A DNA stretch of 64,000 nucleotides from Diplocloster hominis. Its GTDB lineage: Bacteria; Bacillota; Clostridia; Lachnospirales; Lachnospiraceae. The stretch's first letter is position 1. Every line of letters starts with the position of its first letter. A program made the translations under genes and the position numbers. The notes under the pieces are model-generated. The model made no database searches and was not told the origin of the DNA. It saw nothing but the letters and a program-made list of their open reading frames with translations. Below, one piece after another: positions 37,265 to 46,900 of the stretch. The stretch covers positions 186,001 to 250,000 of the forward strand of contig NZ_JAWDIY010000001.1 of assembly GCF_032380655.1 (NCBI RefSeq), given 5' to 3'.

Positions 37265-38716
37265 ATGAAAATACGTAAAATAACGGCTGTTCTACTGTCG
37301 GGTCTGGTCGTGGCATTGGGTTTAACCTCATGTGGCAGTAGCTCCAAATCAGAAACTCCTACCAGCGTGATCGTCTGGCACTATTATAATGGAGCTCAAC
37401 AGCAGATTTTTGATGAACTGGTACAGGAATTTAATGAAACGGTCGGCGCGGAGCAGAAAATCGTGGTGGATTCCCAGAATCAGGGAACCATCTCCGAATT
37501 GACGGATAAAGTATTAAAAGCGATCCATGGGGAGATCGGCGCAGATGAGGTGCCCGATGTATTTGCGGCTTATGCCGATACGGCCTATGAGATTGATCAG
37601 ATGGATATGGCGGCTGACCTTTCTTCCTATTTATCACAGGAAGAGATGGACAAATATGTCGCTTCCTATCTGGAAGAAGGCCGGTTCAGCGACGATGGGG
37701 ATCTCAAAATCTTCCCGGTGGCCAAATCAACAGAATTACTCATGTTAAATAATACCGCATGGCAGGAGTTCAGCAGTGCGACCGGAATCGACACTACTTT
37801 ACTGAGTACCTGGGAAGGTATTGCCAAAGCTGCGGAAGAGTATTATAAATGGACGGATGCGCAGACCCCGGATGTGCCGGATGACGGGAAAGTATTCTTT
37901 GGCCGTGACGCGTTCGCCAATTATATCATCATAGGCAGTAAACAGCTGGGGACTGAATTGTTCCAGGTTTCCGGCGGTAAAGTGAACCTTCAGGTCAATG
38001 AAAAAGTGATGCGGAAATTGTGGGACAACTTTTATGTTCCTTATATTAATGGCTATTACGGCGCTTACGGACGTTTCCGCAGCGACGATATGAAAACCGG
38101 AGATCTGGTGGCTATGGTATGCGCTTCCAGCGGCGCCACCTATTTCCCTACCGAAGTGACATCCTCGGACGGCACTTCCTATCCGATCGAAGGCAGCGTA
38201 TATCCATTGCCTAATTTTGAAGGAACCGATAACGCTATGGCGGTCCAGCAGGGAGCCGGTATGGTAGTGACCAAATCCGACGAGACAAGGGAAAAAGCAG
38301 CCGTCACCTTCTTAAAATGGTTTACCGCTCCGGAACAGAATGTCCGGTTTGCCATGAGTTCCGGTTACCTCCCCGTCACCTATGAAGGTAATAGCCAGTC
38401 TGCCATCGATCAGGCTATCGCGGACAGCGAACAGCCGGTCTCCGATATCGTCCGGTCCAGCCTGGACATTGGGGTATCCATGACACAGAATTACACCTTC
38501 TATACCAGCAAGGCGTTCAAGAATGGCTTTGACGCCCGCAATATCGTAGAGTATTCCATGATGGACCAGGCCAACGCGGACTTGGAACAGATACAGAATC
38601 TGATGAGCCAGGGTACCTCCCGCGCGGACGCAGTGGCCCGGTATAATACGGATGAGAATTTCGAAAACTGGCTTAATACCTTTGAAACGGCTCTCAACCA
38701 GGCGATCAGCAAGTAA
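37265..38716 (+). CDS. Orphan extracellular solute-binding lipoprotein (family 1, sugar-type)
   Basis: A 483-aa exported protein. The signal peptide ends in an LTSC lipobox (Cys23), and the mature part begins with a Ser-rich linker and VIVWHYYNGAQQQIFDELVQEFNE, typical of family 1 carbohydrate-binding proteins. No permease or ATPase gene is nearby. Instead, 37 bp downstream lies a membrane GGDEF-EAL receptor, and both share one promoter. The simplest reading is that this protein senses a solute and presents it to the receptor, in the way LuxP serves LuxQ (inference). The ligand is not known. AAGGGG serves as ribosome-binding site. Confidence 0.88.
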   Translation: MKIRKITAVLLSGLVVALGLTSCGSSSKSETPTSVIVWHYYNGAQQQIFDELVQEFNETVGAEQKIVVDSQNQGTISELTDKVLKAIHGEIGADEVPDVFAAYADTAYEIDQMDMAADLSSYLSQEEMDKYVASYLEEGRFSDDGDLKIFPVAKSTELLMLNNTAWQEFSSATGIDTTLLSTWEGIAKAAEEYYKWTDAQTPDVPDDGKVFFGRDAFANYIIIGSKQLGTELFQVSGGKVNLQVNEKVMRKLWDNFYVPYINGYYGAYGRFRSDDMKTGDLVAMVCASSGATYFPTEVTSSDGTSYPIEGSVYPLPNFEGTDNAMAVQQGAGMVVTKSDETREKAAVTFLKWFTAPEQNVRFAMSSGYLPVTYEGNSQSAIDQAIADSEQPVSDIVRSSLDIGVSMTQNYTFYTSKAFKNGFDARNIVEYSMMDQANADLEQIQNLMSQGTSRADAVARYNTDENFENWLNTFETALNQAISK

Positions 38717-38753
38717 TGCACACCTTAATTCAACAGCAAAGGGGGATGCCTGA

Positions 38754-41700
38754 ATGAAGCAAAACACCCACAAAAAACAGGGTCATACGATTTTCAGTCA
38801 GTTGATCCTCCTGTTAGTGGCCGTGCTGTTGATTCAATTGGGAATTTATTTTGTGGTTTTTCTGGGAGGAAATATCCTGGGAGAAACCAGGGCCAACGCA
38901 TTTGATATTTTAAATGAAAAGACTTCCGGACGAAAAGTATATCTGGAAAACGAGATGATACAGCGCTGGTCCAAGACCGAGGCCTGCGCAGGCGAAGTGG
39001 GCAAGATCATCCGCAGCGAAGCGCAGCAGAACAGCATCATGGAAGAGGCAGTCCTGCAGGATTCCGAACTGTGTCAGACCATCCTGGCCCAATCAGCCAC
39101 GCACATCATCAGTATGCTCCGCAGTAATTCGGTAACCGGAGCGTTTCTGATTCTGAACGCTCCCGCGGAGGACGGGGATCTCACCTCCTATCCCGGTTTC
39201 TATGTCCGGGACTATGATCCGGCCACCTATTCGGACTCCAATGCCGACCTGCTGCTGGAAAGAGGCCTCCCGGCCATCGCCCAGTCCATGAATATCCCTA
39301 TGGACAGCTTCTGGAGTTCCTCCTTCACCTTCGCAGACCCAGCAGCTGATAATGCCCGTTTCTTCTATGCCCCCCTGGAGGCGGCAGAGGATGTTCCTGC
39401 CGAAAACCGGGACAGCCGGTATTTTGCCTTCTGGAGCAGCGCGTTTCACATGTCGGAAATGGACAGACAAATTATCACCTATTCCATTCCTCTGCTCTCC
39501 GAACAGGGTGAGGTACTGGCGATTCTGGGTGTGGATATTACCCTGGATTATCTGGCCAGCCAGTTAAAATACGACGAACTGGCCTCAGGCAAAGCCGGCG
39601 CTTATCTACTGGGAATCACCCGTGATGACGGCCTTACATATGAGCCTGTGGTGTCCAGCGGTCCTGTCTATCAGGCATATTTCAGCACTCCGGGGGCCAT
39701 AACAACCATACCCTATGATTATAACAATATAGTAAAACTTGATGCGAAATCCAAGACGGATCTGACCATTTATGCCTCTGCACAGCCCCTAAAGCTCTAT
39801 GATGTAAACACGCCGTTTGTCAAAAACCAGTGGGTTCTGATCGGTATCCTGGATGACAGTAATCTGCTGTCCTTCTCCTACCGGATTCAGGGGCTTTTCC
39901 TGGCTGCCCTGCTTCTGGCATTTGTCATCGGTATGGTGATGATCTTTATCGCTGCCAAAGCTACCACCTCACCGATCACCAATCTGATCGAGGATCTGCG
40001 GCAGAGCGATCCCACGAAACCCATACGTCTAAACCGTGTGAAGTTAAACGAGATCGATACGCTCACCACGGTTATAGAGGATCTGAGCAGCCGTGCGGCG
40101 GAAGCCGCTGCCCGGACTTCCAAGATTATCAACATGGCAAATCTGCCCGTGGGCGTATATGAGTATTATGAAAAAGAAGAGCTGGTATTCTGCAGCCGCA
40201 CGCTGTTTCTGGTACTGGGCTGGGAGGATGTGCCTGTAAATGATACTTATATCCTTCTGTCTGAATTCCGCAGACGAATGGAACTCACCCTTGCCAATCC
40301 TTATGATGCCGATAAGGATATTTATCATCTGCAGAAACAGGATTCGGACGATGTCTATGTACGTCTGTTCTACAAAACAGAAGGGGAGCTATTCTTAGGA
40401 GCCTTCATGGATGTCACCCGGAATATCAAGGCACAGCAGCAGCTGGCCTATGAGCGCGACTATGACATCCTGACTAATATCTATAACCGCCGTGCCCTGG
40501 ACGGGCGCATAGAAACACTGTTCCGGGATCACAAAGATGAGCTTAAAGTGGCTGCTCTTATCATGTTTGATCTGGATAACTTAAAGTTTGTCAACGACTC
40601 CTACGGCCATGATTCCGGCGACCGCTACATTAAAACCTTTGCCGACCACCTGACCTGTTTCCTCAAATATAAAAACGCTTTAATCGGCCGGCGTTCCGGC
40701 GACGAGTTTAACGTCTTTCTCTATGGCTATGAGACAAAGGAAGAGGTCAAGGCCTACATCGATGAAGCCTGGTCCGTTCTGTCTGAGACCTACATCGATA
40801 TGCCGGACGGCGTCACCTTAAGGGTCCGGGCATCCGGCGGAATGGCGTGGTATCCCGAGGACTCCGACAATTATTCGGAACTGCTCCGTCTGTCCGACTT
40901 CGCCATGTATCACATCAAGCATACGGTCAAAGGCATGATCTATGAATTCGAAGCGGAATCCTACAAGGAAAAATCCATTCTGATCTGGGGACAGGATGAC
41001 TTAAACCGTTTCCTGGAGAACCGGCTGGTGCGTTATGCCTTCCAGCCGATCATATCCGCAGTCACCGGAGAGGTGTACGGGTATGAAATGCTGATGCGCC
41101 CGCTGATCGAGCAGCTGGCAAACCTGGAGACCTTATTCCGGCTGGCAAAATCCCAGTCCAAGCTCTATCAGATGGAACAGCTCACATGGTTTGAAGCTCT
41201 GGAAACCTTCACCCATCAGATAAGGATCGGAAAAATCGGCAGCGAGGAACACATTTTCATCAATTCCATCGGCAATCAGATGCTGACGCCAACCGATCTG
41301 GATTATCTCACCAACCAGTATAACAGTCTGCTGCCGCGCATCGTCATGGAGTTAACCGAGAGTGAAGAGTTCGGCTCCGACATTATCCACGCGAAGCAGA
41401 AGATCGTCAGCCAATGGGGGGCGCAGATCGCCATCGATGACTTTGGAACAGGATTCAACAGCGAAACCGTGCTCATCCACGTGAACCCTGACCTGGTGAA
41501 GGTGGATATCTCCATCATCCACGATATCGATCACGACGATGACCGCCATGCCCTTCTGACGAATCTGATCTCCTACGCCAAAGACCGGAACATCAAAGTT
41601 TTGGCAGAGGGCGTGGAGACGAAGGCAGAGCTTCTAACCCTCATAGAATGTGGTGTGGATTATCTGCAGGGCTTCTACATTGCGAAAGCTGATTTTGACA

Positions 41701-41756
41701 TACCGCAGATCCCGGAGGAGGTGATCCGTGAGATCCGCGAGGCATCCGGTATTTAA
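38754..41756 (+). CDS. Membrane receptor with dCache-HAMP-PAS-GGDEF-EAL domains (c-di-GMP turnover)
   Basis: A 1000-aa sensor. Membrane helix 1 (about residues 14-38), a large extracellular double-Cache-like domain (about 40-370), helix 2 (about 375-400), a HAMP-like segment (400-450), a PAS-like domain (455-560), GGDEF (about 570-730) and EAL (about 745-990). The GGDEF site reads RSGDEF (first Gly replaced by Ser), a variant that can be active. The EAL motif reads EML, but the metal and base residues look kept: ELTES, IAIDDFGTGFN, KVDIS and AEGVET with a final QGF. It may make or break c-di-GMP, or be switched by the co-transcribed binding protein. Confidence 0.9.
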   Translation: MKQNTHKKQGHTIFSQLILLLVAVLLIQLGIYFVVFLGGNILGETRANAFDILNEKTSGRKVYLENEMIQRWSKTEACAGEVGKIIRSEAQQNSIMEEAVLQDSELCQTILAQSATHIISMLRSNSVTGAFLILNAPAEDGDLTSYPGFYVRDYDPATYSDSNADLLLERGLPAIAQSMNIPMDSFWSSSFTFADPAADNARFFYAPLEAAEDVPAENRDSRYFAFWSSAFHMSEMDRQIITYSIPLLSEQGEVLAILGVDITLDYLASQLKYDELASGKAGAYLLGITRDDGLTYEPVVSSGPVYQAYFSTPGAITTIPYDYNNIVKLDAKSKTDLTIYASAQPLKLYDVNTPFVKNQWVLIGILDDSNLLSFSYRIQGLFLAALLLAFVIGMVMIFIAAKATTSPITNLIEDLRQSDPTKPIRLNRVKLNEIDTLTTVIEDLSSRAAEAAARTSKIINMANLPVGVYEYYEKEELVFCSRTLFLVLGWEDVPVNDTYILLSEFRRRMELTLANPYDADKDIYHLQKQDSDDVYVRLFYKTEGELFLGAFMDVTRNIKAQQQLAYERDYDILTNIYNRRALDGRIETLFRDHKDELKVAALIMFDLDNLKFVNDSYGHDSGDRYIKTFADHLTCFLKYKNALIGRRSGDEFNVFLYGYETKEEVKAYIDEAWSVLSETYIDMPDGVTLRVRASGGMAWYPEDSDNYSELLRLSDFAMYHIKHTVKGMIYEFEAESYKEKSILIWGQDDLNRFLENRLVRYAFQPIISAVTGEVYGYEMLMRPLIEQLANLETLFRLAKSQSKLYQMEQLTWFEALETFTHQIRIGKIGSEEHIFINSIGNQMLTPTDLDYLTNQYNSLLPRIVMELTESEEFGSDIIHAKQKIVSQWGAQIAIDDFGTGFNSETVLIHVNPDLVKVDISIIHDIDHDDDRHALLTNLISYAKDRNIKVLAEGVETKAELLTLIECGVDYLQGFYIAKADFDIPQIPEEVIREIREASGI

Positions 41757-41805
41757 GCCGGTTCCATCTGCCCTTCCCCCATCCGGTCTTTGGTGCCGAT
41801 GTCTG

Positions 41806-43539
41806 TCAATAAGGAAGTGTCACGGTAAATATCGTCCCTTCGTTGGGCTTACTGGTGACCTGAATATTTCCGTTATACATCTCCACGATATGTTTTACGA
41901 TCGAGAGTCCAAGGCCGGTTCCGCCCTGTTTGCGGGAACGGCCTTTATCCACACGGTAAAAGCGTTCAAAAATCCTGGGGAGTGCCTCTTCCCTGATGCC
42001 GATACCGGTATCGGAAACCTCCAGATGCAGTTCATGGTCACTGCTGTAACCAGAGATCTGAACCTGACCCACCTCAGTATTTTTGATCGCGTTGTCCACC
42101 AGATTGATCAGCAGCTGTTTGATCCTGTTCCGGTTGCAGGGGTAAGGCTTTACATAGGCCTGTGGATGGAAAATCAGCTGGGTATGCTCACTACACTTAG
42201 GTTCCAGCAGTTCGACTACTTCTCCGATCACTTGATTGACCTCACAGAATTCGATTTGATAGTCATTTTTTGATTCAATCTCAGAGAGCAGCAGGATATC
42301 CTGAATCAGATGATAGAGACGCTCCGATTCGATGTCGATAATATCCAGAAATTTCATGGCGATCTTTTCGTTATGAATAGCTCCGTTTTTCAGCGTATCC
42401 ACAAATCCCCGGATGGAGGTCAGCGGCGTTTTCAGCTCATGGGTCACATTGGAGACAAAATCGCTGCGCATATTTTCCAGCTTTTTGATCTCTGTGATAT
42501 CCTCAAGAATCAGCAAAACGCCCAGGTTCTTATTCTCCAGCTCGTGCAGCGGCGTTCCCATCACACGGATATAGCGTTCCTGCCCGTTGCTGATCCTTCC
42601 CTCCTGTACAAAGCTGTCCCCTCTTTTGCGCACTCCGTCCACCACATCAAATATCAGCGAATTCCGGATCACGCTGTAAAGGGCCTGTCCTGTCAGGTTC
42701 CGTGTACCGCTCCCGGTAAGCTTCACCAGACCGTCGTTATAGAACAGGATTGTATTGAGGTCATCGATGGCGGCCACCGCACTGTCCATACTGCAGAGCA
42801 TGGCCTCCAGTTCCCGGTTCCGGCGTTCCAGACGGTCCACGTGTATCCGAAGTGTCTGGGACATCTCATTGAACGTATAGGCCAGGCGGCCGATCTCCCC
42901 ATTCTGGCGGGTATGGATTTTCCCTCCGTAATTGCCGTCGGCGATCTCTTCCGCCGCTTTTGTCACCTCATCCAGGGGCCGGATCAGATACCGGCTGAAG
43001 CAGTCCGCCATGAGCAGGGCCACGATACAGATAAATACCAGCGCGGCCAGCACGGTCTGAAGCAGTTCCGCCGTCAGGCTGTTCAGTTCTGCCATAGGCA
43101 CGGATACCCGCAATACTCCCTGGAATCCCGGCGTGGTGACGGGTACGGCGGTGTAGAAAGTCTGTATCTGCATAGTTTCAGAATAACGCCTGGCACTGGC
43201 GGTCACCCCTTGCAGCGCCTCCTGCACCTCTTCCCGGTTATCATGATTACCCAGGCTCCCCAGCGCCTCTGAGTCTGCAGCCACAGTGCCGTCCTGCTGA
43301 ATCAGCGTGATCCGGACCCCGTATTCCCTGCCATAGGTGTCCACGAATTCCTGATAGTCCATATGATCATATTCTTCCTGGACCGAAAAGATCTCCGCCA
43401 GCATTCGGGCCTGGCTCTCGTACTGCACAGCGCTCTGGTCATCGATAAAATGATATCCCTTAAACCAAAATACCCCGACAGCAGCGGTCAGGGTTACAAC
43501 GATCAGTATCAGATATGTGATAAATATTTTTCGTCTCAT
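41806..43539 (-). CDS. phoR: Sensor histidine kinase PhoR
   Basis: A 577-aa membrane kinase for phosphate limitation. Two membrane helices (about residues 7-25 and 160-182) flank an extracellular sensor domain of about 130 residues; then a HAMP domain (about 185-240), a PAS domain (about 245-340), the HisKA dimerisation domain with VTHELKTPLTS (His near residue 360) and an HATPase domain with NLVDNAIKNT, DTGIGI and GGTGLGLSIV. The PhoR label rests on the HAMP-PAS-HisKA architecture and on the pst operon 6 kb away. It overlaps the regulator gene by 4 bp. Confidence 0.9.
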   Translation of the reverse strand: MRRKIFITYLILIVVTLTAAVGVFWFKGYHFIDDQSAVQYESQARMLAEIFSVQEEYDHMDYQEFVDTYGREYGVRITLIQQDGTVAADSEALGSLGNHDNREEVQEALQGVTASARRYSETMQIQTFYTAVPVTTPGFQGVLRVSVPMAELNSLTAELLQTVLAALVFICIVALLMADCFSRYLIRPLDEVTKAAEEIADGNYGGKIHTRQNGEIGRLAYTFNEMSQTLRIHVDRLERRNRELEAMLCSMDSAVAAIDDLNTILFYNDGLVKLTGSGTRNLTGQALYSVIRNSLIFDVVDGVRKRGDSFVQEGRISNGQERYIRVMGTPLHELENKNLGVLLILEDITEIKKLENMRSDFVSNVTHELKTPLTSIRGFVDTLKNGAIHNEKIAMKFLDIIDIESERLYHLIQDILLLSEIESKNDYQIEFCEVNQVIGEVVELLEPKCSEHTQLIFHPQAYVKPYPCNRNRIKQLLINLVDNAIKNTEVGQVQISGYSSDHELHLEVSDTGIGIREEALPRIFERFYRVDKGRSRKQGGTGLGLSIVKHIVEMYNGNIQVTSKPNEGTIFTVTLPY

Positions 43540-44243
43540 ACGCTCTCCCGGGCGAATTTATATCCGACGCCCCGCACGGTTATGATATATTGCGGATGAT
43601 TATCATCCTTTTCAATCTTCTTTCTCAGATTCCTGATATGGACATCCACCGTCCGGGTCTCACCCAGATAGTCATATCCCCATATTTTTTCGAGAAGCAT
43701 ATCTCTTGAAAGTACCCGTCCCCGGTTTCTGACCAGCAGATACAAAAGCTCAAACTCTTTCAGCGACAGCTCCACGGGCTTCCCGTCAACGGAAACCACA
43801 CGGCTGCTCTTATTGATCACGATATGATCCACCACCAGCACTTCTTCCTCCTGAGAGGACCTGTCCAGCTCTCCGCCGCTTCTTCTTAAGACCGCCTTTA
43901 TTCTGGCCAGCAGCTCATGGACACCAAAGGGCTTTCCCAGATAGTCGTCCGCCCCCAGCTCCAGGCCGACTACTTTGCTGATCTCATCGCTCTTGGCCGT
44001 CAGCATAATAACCGGCATCTTCCGCTTCACCGGATCACTTCGAATCTGCTTCAGCACTTCGATTCCGTCGATTCCCGGCAGCATCAGATCCAGCAATACC
44101 AGATCTATTTTTTCCCTGTTCAGCACTTCCAGCGCCTCTTCCCCGGTCTCGGCCTTTCGCACCTCATATCCGCCGCCCTCCAGGTTATATGCGATTAATT
44201 CCAGGATATGTTCTTCATCATCGACTGCCAGGATCGTTTTCAT
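43536..44243 (-). CDS. phoP: PhoB/PhoP-type response regulator (OmpR family)
   Basis: A 235-aa transcription factor. The receiver domain (residues 1-120) has the acidic pair DDEE near residue 8, the phosphorylation Asp in LVLLDLMLPG (near residue 53) and the conserved Lys in DDYLGKPF. The winged-helix domain (about 135-230) ends with WGYDYLGETRTVDVHIRNLRKKIEKDDNHPQYI. When phosphorylated by PhoR it should activate phosphate genes. PhoP-box-like repeats lie upstream of this gene and of pstS, which suggests autoregulation and control of the pst operon. Confidence 0.92.
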   Translation of the reverse strand: MKTILAVDDEEHILELIAYNLEGGGYEVRKAETGEEALEVLNREKIDLVLLDLMLPGIDGIEVLKQIRSDPVKRKMPVIMLTAKSDEISKVVGLELGADDYLGKPFGVHELLARIKAVLRRSGGELDRSSQEEEVLVVDHIVINKSSRVVSVDGKPVELSLKEFELLYLLVRNRGRVLSRDMLLEKIWGYDYLGETRTVDVHIRNLRKKIEKDDNHPQYIITVRGVGYKFARESV

Positions 44244-44414
44244 CGTCGCACCTGCTCCCGTTCATTTTCTCCGCTGTTTCGGTATCTCTATCATTTCGGT
44301 TTCTTTAACATACTGTTTCTATAATATACTGTTTCTATAACATTTCTGTTATTATAAATTTCCTTTTTATAAAATTCTATTTTATATTACCGTTTTTAAA
44401 CCATATCACTCAGT

Positions 44415-44453
44415 TGTAAAATTTTCATCGTGCTTATGTTAAATCTATGTTAA
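44415..44453 (-). promoter_or_regulatory. PhoP-box-like repeats upstream of the phoP-phoR operon
   Basis: On the minus strand TTAACA-N5-TTAACA (44453-44437) and a TTTACA at 44420-44415, in register at 22 bp. This 11-bp periodicity fits autoregulation by the PhoP-type regulator. The site lies about 170-210 bp before the phoP start. Confidence 0.65.
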
Positions 44454-44502
44454 GTCGTAGAATTAATAGAAAGAAGGCCCAAAATCTTATAACGTCCAGC
44501 GG

Positions 44503-44662
44503 CTTCTACAGCAACAGGGTTAACCGCCGGTACACTTCTACAGCAGCGGGGATAGCAGCCAACTCACGTCTACAGCAGCGGGGATAGCAGCCAGCTCACG
44601 TCTACAGCAGCGGAGATAGCAGCCGGCTCACTTCTACAGCAGCGGAGATAGCAGCCGGCAGA
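44503..44662. repeat. Five tandem 32-bp repeats derived from the cls 3' end
   Basis: Units start at 44503, 44535, 44567, 44599 and 44631. The last one is the 3' end of cls itself, including its stop codon; the other four are copies placed downstream of the gene with increasing divergence. Core CTACAGCAGCGGGGATAGCA. It looks like stepwise tandem duplication of a gene tail. Confidence 0.9.
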
Positions 44663-46112
44663 ACTGCTCCTTGAAGCGGATCAGCAGAGAACGGCTGGCA
44701 TACACATACGGTGTGACATGGGTACACCGTTTCAGATCATCCAGGAATATCTGCTCCAGCTTATAGGTCGTATCCTGGTTATAGATTGTAGCGTTCACCT
44801 CAAAGTTCAGTTTAAAGCTGCGGATATCCATATTGGCTGTTCCCACACAGCTGACCATCCCGTCCACCGTCAGGGTTTTAGCATGCAGGAAACCGTCGTC
44901 ATAGGTATAGCATTTGGCTCCGGCCTCCAGCAGATCTTCGATGTAGGAATACGTACACCAGTATACAAACGGATGATCCGGTTTGCACGGGATCATAACC
45001 CGCACGTCCACCCCGGACGACGCGGCGATCTTCAGAGCGTCCAGTACCGACTCATCCGGTATAAAATACGGGGTCTGGATATAGATATGATTCTGGGCCA
45101 TATGGATCAGCCGCAGGTAATTATCCCTGACATTGGGCACTTTGGAATCCGGGCCGCTGGATATGATCTGAATCGCGTTCCTGCCCTTTACCATATCCTC
45201 CTGCTCCACAAAATATTTATCCTGAACGAACAAATTTTGTTTGGTGGCATAATTCCAATCCAGTATAAAACGGATATGGAGTGAGAGGACTGCCGAACCG
45301 CTGATTTTCAAATGGGTATCCCGCCAGTAGCCGAATTTCTTCTGGTTCAGCCCCAGATACTCCCGGCCAATATTAAACCCTCCGACAAACGCAGTCTTAC
45401 CATCTATAATAATAATTTTCCTGTGATTCCGGTAGTTCAGGCGCATCTGAAATTTCTTCAGAACAGCGGGAAAGAATTCCCCCGTAATGATCCCTTTGGA
45501 CCGGATCCGTTTCCAGTCCGATGCTTTCATAGACCTGCATCCCATACTGTCGTAAAGGATTCTTACCTCGACCCCTTCCTTCACCTTCTGTTCCAGCAGA
45601 TCCTCGATAGGCTTCCACATCTCATCGTTCTTAATAATATAATATTGAAGATGGACATAATGCCTGGCTTTTTTTATCTCCTCCAGCACCGCCTTTAACT
45701 TGTCATTTCCATCCGTATAAATGGAAACCTCATTATCAGTGGTATACACCGCATGGGAAGCCTCCAGATTATACAGGATCAGGTTGGAAAAACGGCTCAT
45801 CTCCTCATTTTCCGGTTCAAACTCATTTTTATATATCGTTTCTTCCTGCTTTCGGATCGCATAGTTCATCTCATCTTCGATCTCTTTCATCTTGAACATA
45901 TGCTTTTTATGCAGATCTTGTCCCAGAACCAGATAAAGCAGGAACCCCAGTATCGGTATAAAATATAACACCAGAAGCCATGCCCAGACCGTCATCGGTT
46001 CACGCCGCTGGAAAAATACAATCAATATAGCCAGGATAATATTAATATAAATCAGATTACTCATGATCCAATCCCAGCCTGTAACAACATAACCCCACGC
46101 TGTCTCTAGCAT
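44634..46112 (-). CDS. cls: Cardiolipin synthase (phospholipase D family)
   Basis: Joins two phosphatidylglycerol molecules into cardiolipin at the membrane; about 492 aa. Two N-terminal membrane helices (about residues 14-32 and 42-65) are followed by two HKD motifs: HRKIIIIDGKTAFVGGFNIG (about 227-246) and HAKTLTVDGMVSCVGTANMD (about 405-424). The ATG at 46112 is chosen because AAAGGAGGATT lies 6 bp before it; a 34-codon upstream extension in frame lacks such a site. The 3' end has been tandemly duplicated into the downstream gap. Confidence 0.94.
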   Translation of the reverse strand: MLETAWGYVVTGWDWIMSNLIYINIILAILIVFFQRREPMTVWAWLLVLYFIPILGFLLYLVLGQDLHKKHMFKMKEIEDEMNYAIRKQEETIYKNEFEPENEEMSRFSNLILYNLEASHAVYTTDNEVSIYTDGNDKLKAVLEEIKKARHYVHLQYYIIKNDEMWKPIEDLLEQKVKEGVEVRILYDSMGCRSMKASDWKRIRSKGIITGEFFPAVLKKFQMRLNYRNHRKIIIIDGKTAFVGGFNIGREYLGLNQKKFGYWRDTHLKISGSAVLSLHIRFILDWNYATKQNLFVQDKYFVEQEDMVKGRNAIQIISSGPDSKVPNVRDNYLRLIHMAQNHIYIQTPYFIPDESVLDALKIAASSGVDVRVMIPCKPDHPFVYWCTYSYIEDLLEAGAKCYTYDDGFLHAKTLTVDGMVSCVGTANMDIRSFKLNFEVNATIYNQDTTYKLEQIFLDDLKRCTHVTPYVYASRSLLIRFKEQFCRLLSPLL

Positions 46113-46231
46113 AGCGGAATCCTCCTTTTCGTATATGATACCACAAACATCCTTTTTTGTAGATGTTTTTTTCTGTTTTTCAACGGGGAGGGCCGGCCCC
46201 ATTATTTTTTTCATTTTGCGGTTGGGAATGC

Positions 46232-46260
46232 TTGCGCACGGCGCAAATCAATGCTACAAT
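46232..46260 (+). promoter_or_regulatory. Promoter with an overlapping inverted repeat, upstream of the 156-aa gene
   Basis: TTGCGC (46232-46237) and TACAAT (46255-46260) have a 17-bp spacer. The -35 box is one arm of TTGCGC-acg-GCGCAA (46232-46246), a perfect inverted repeat that could be an operator. Confidence 0.55.
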
Positions 46261-46317
46261 ATTATTTACGCGGGAAGACAAGCGATATGAAATTGTCAGG
46301 AAAGTAGGAGGGATACC

Positions 46318-46788
46318 GTGAATACGTTAACTATTGTTTTGTTAGTGATACTTGGAGTGCTGATTGTCGCAGTTGTTGCATTATATTTCTTTGGTAAAAG
46401 AGCCCAGAAGAAACAGGCAGCCCAAAAAGAACAGATGGACGCCATGGCTCAGAATGTCAGCATGTTGATTATTGATAAGAAACGAATGCGGATGAAGGAA
46501 TCCGGACTGCCCCAGATGGTGATTGACCAGACACCTAAGTGGCTGCGCCGTTCCAAACTTCCGATTGTAAAAGCTAAAGTTGGTCCTAAAGTTATGTCTC
46601 TGGTCTGTGAGGAATCGATCTTTGAACTGGTTCCCGTGAAAAAGGAAGTAAAAGCTGTTGTCAGCGGAATCTACATAACCAGTGTGCGCGGAATCCGCGG
46701 TCCGCTGGAGGCGCCGAAGAAAAAACAGGGCTTCTTCAAACGGATGAGAAACAAAGCGAAAAATTATGTGGATAAGAATACCAAATAA
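46318..46788 (+). CDS. Conserved membrane-anchored basic protein, 156 aa
   Basis: I do not recognise a named family, though similar proteins occur in Clostridia as far as I recall. One N-terminal membrane helix (residues 5-25) is followed by a basic cytoplasmic region. The middle (about 45-125) has QNVSMLIIDKKRMRMKESGLPQMV and a beta-rich part (KAKVGPKVMSLVCEES). The C-terminal 30 residues are almost all basic. Translation begins at GTG with AGGAGGG at good spacing. It is monocistronic, with its own promoter and terminator. Membrane attachment plus a basic tail might suggest contact with nucleic acid or ribosomes, but that is a guess. Confidence 0.75.
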   Translation: MNTLTIVLLVILGVLIVAVVALYFFGKRAQKKQAAQKEQMDAMAQNVSMLIIDKKRMRMKESGLPQMVIDQTPKWLRRSKLPIVKAKVGPKVMSLVCEESIFELVPVKKEVKAVVSGIYITSVRGIRGPLEAPKKKQGFFKRMRNKAKNYVDKNTK

Positions 46789-46900
46789 GCTTTTTCCAGT
46801 TAATAAAGCTGCACGCCTTAACAGACCGAATCACACATAAGAATTCCGGCAGACTGCTGCCGGGATAATTATGAAAATAAATGCATAGAAGAATGAAATA

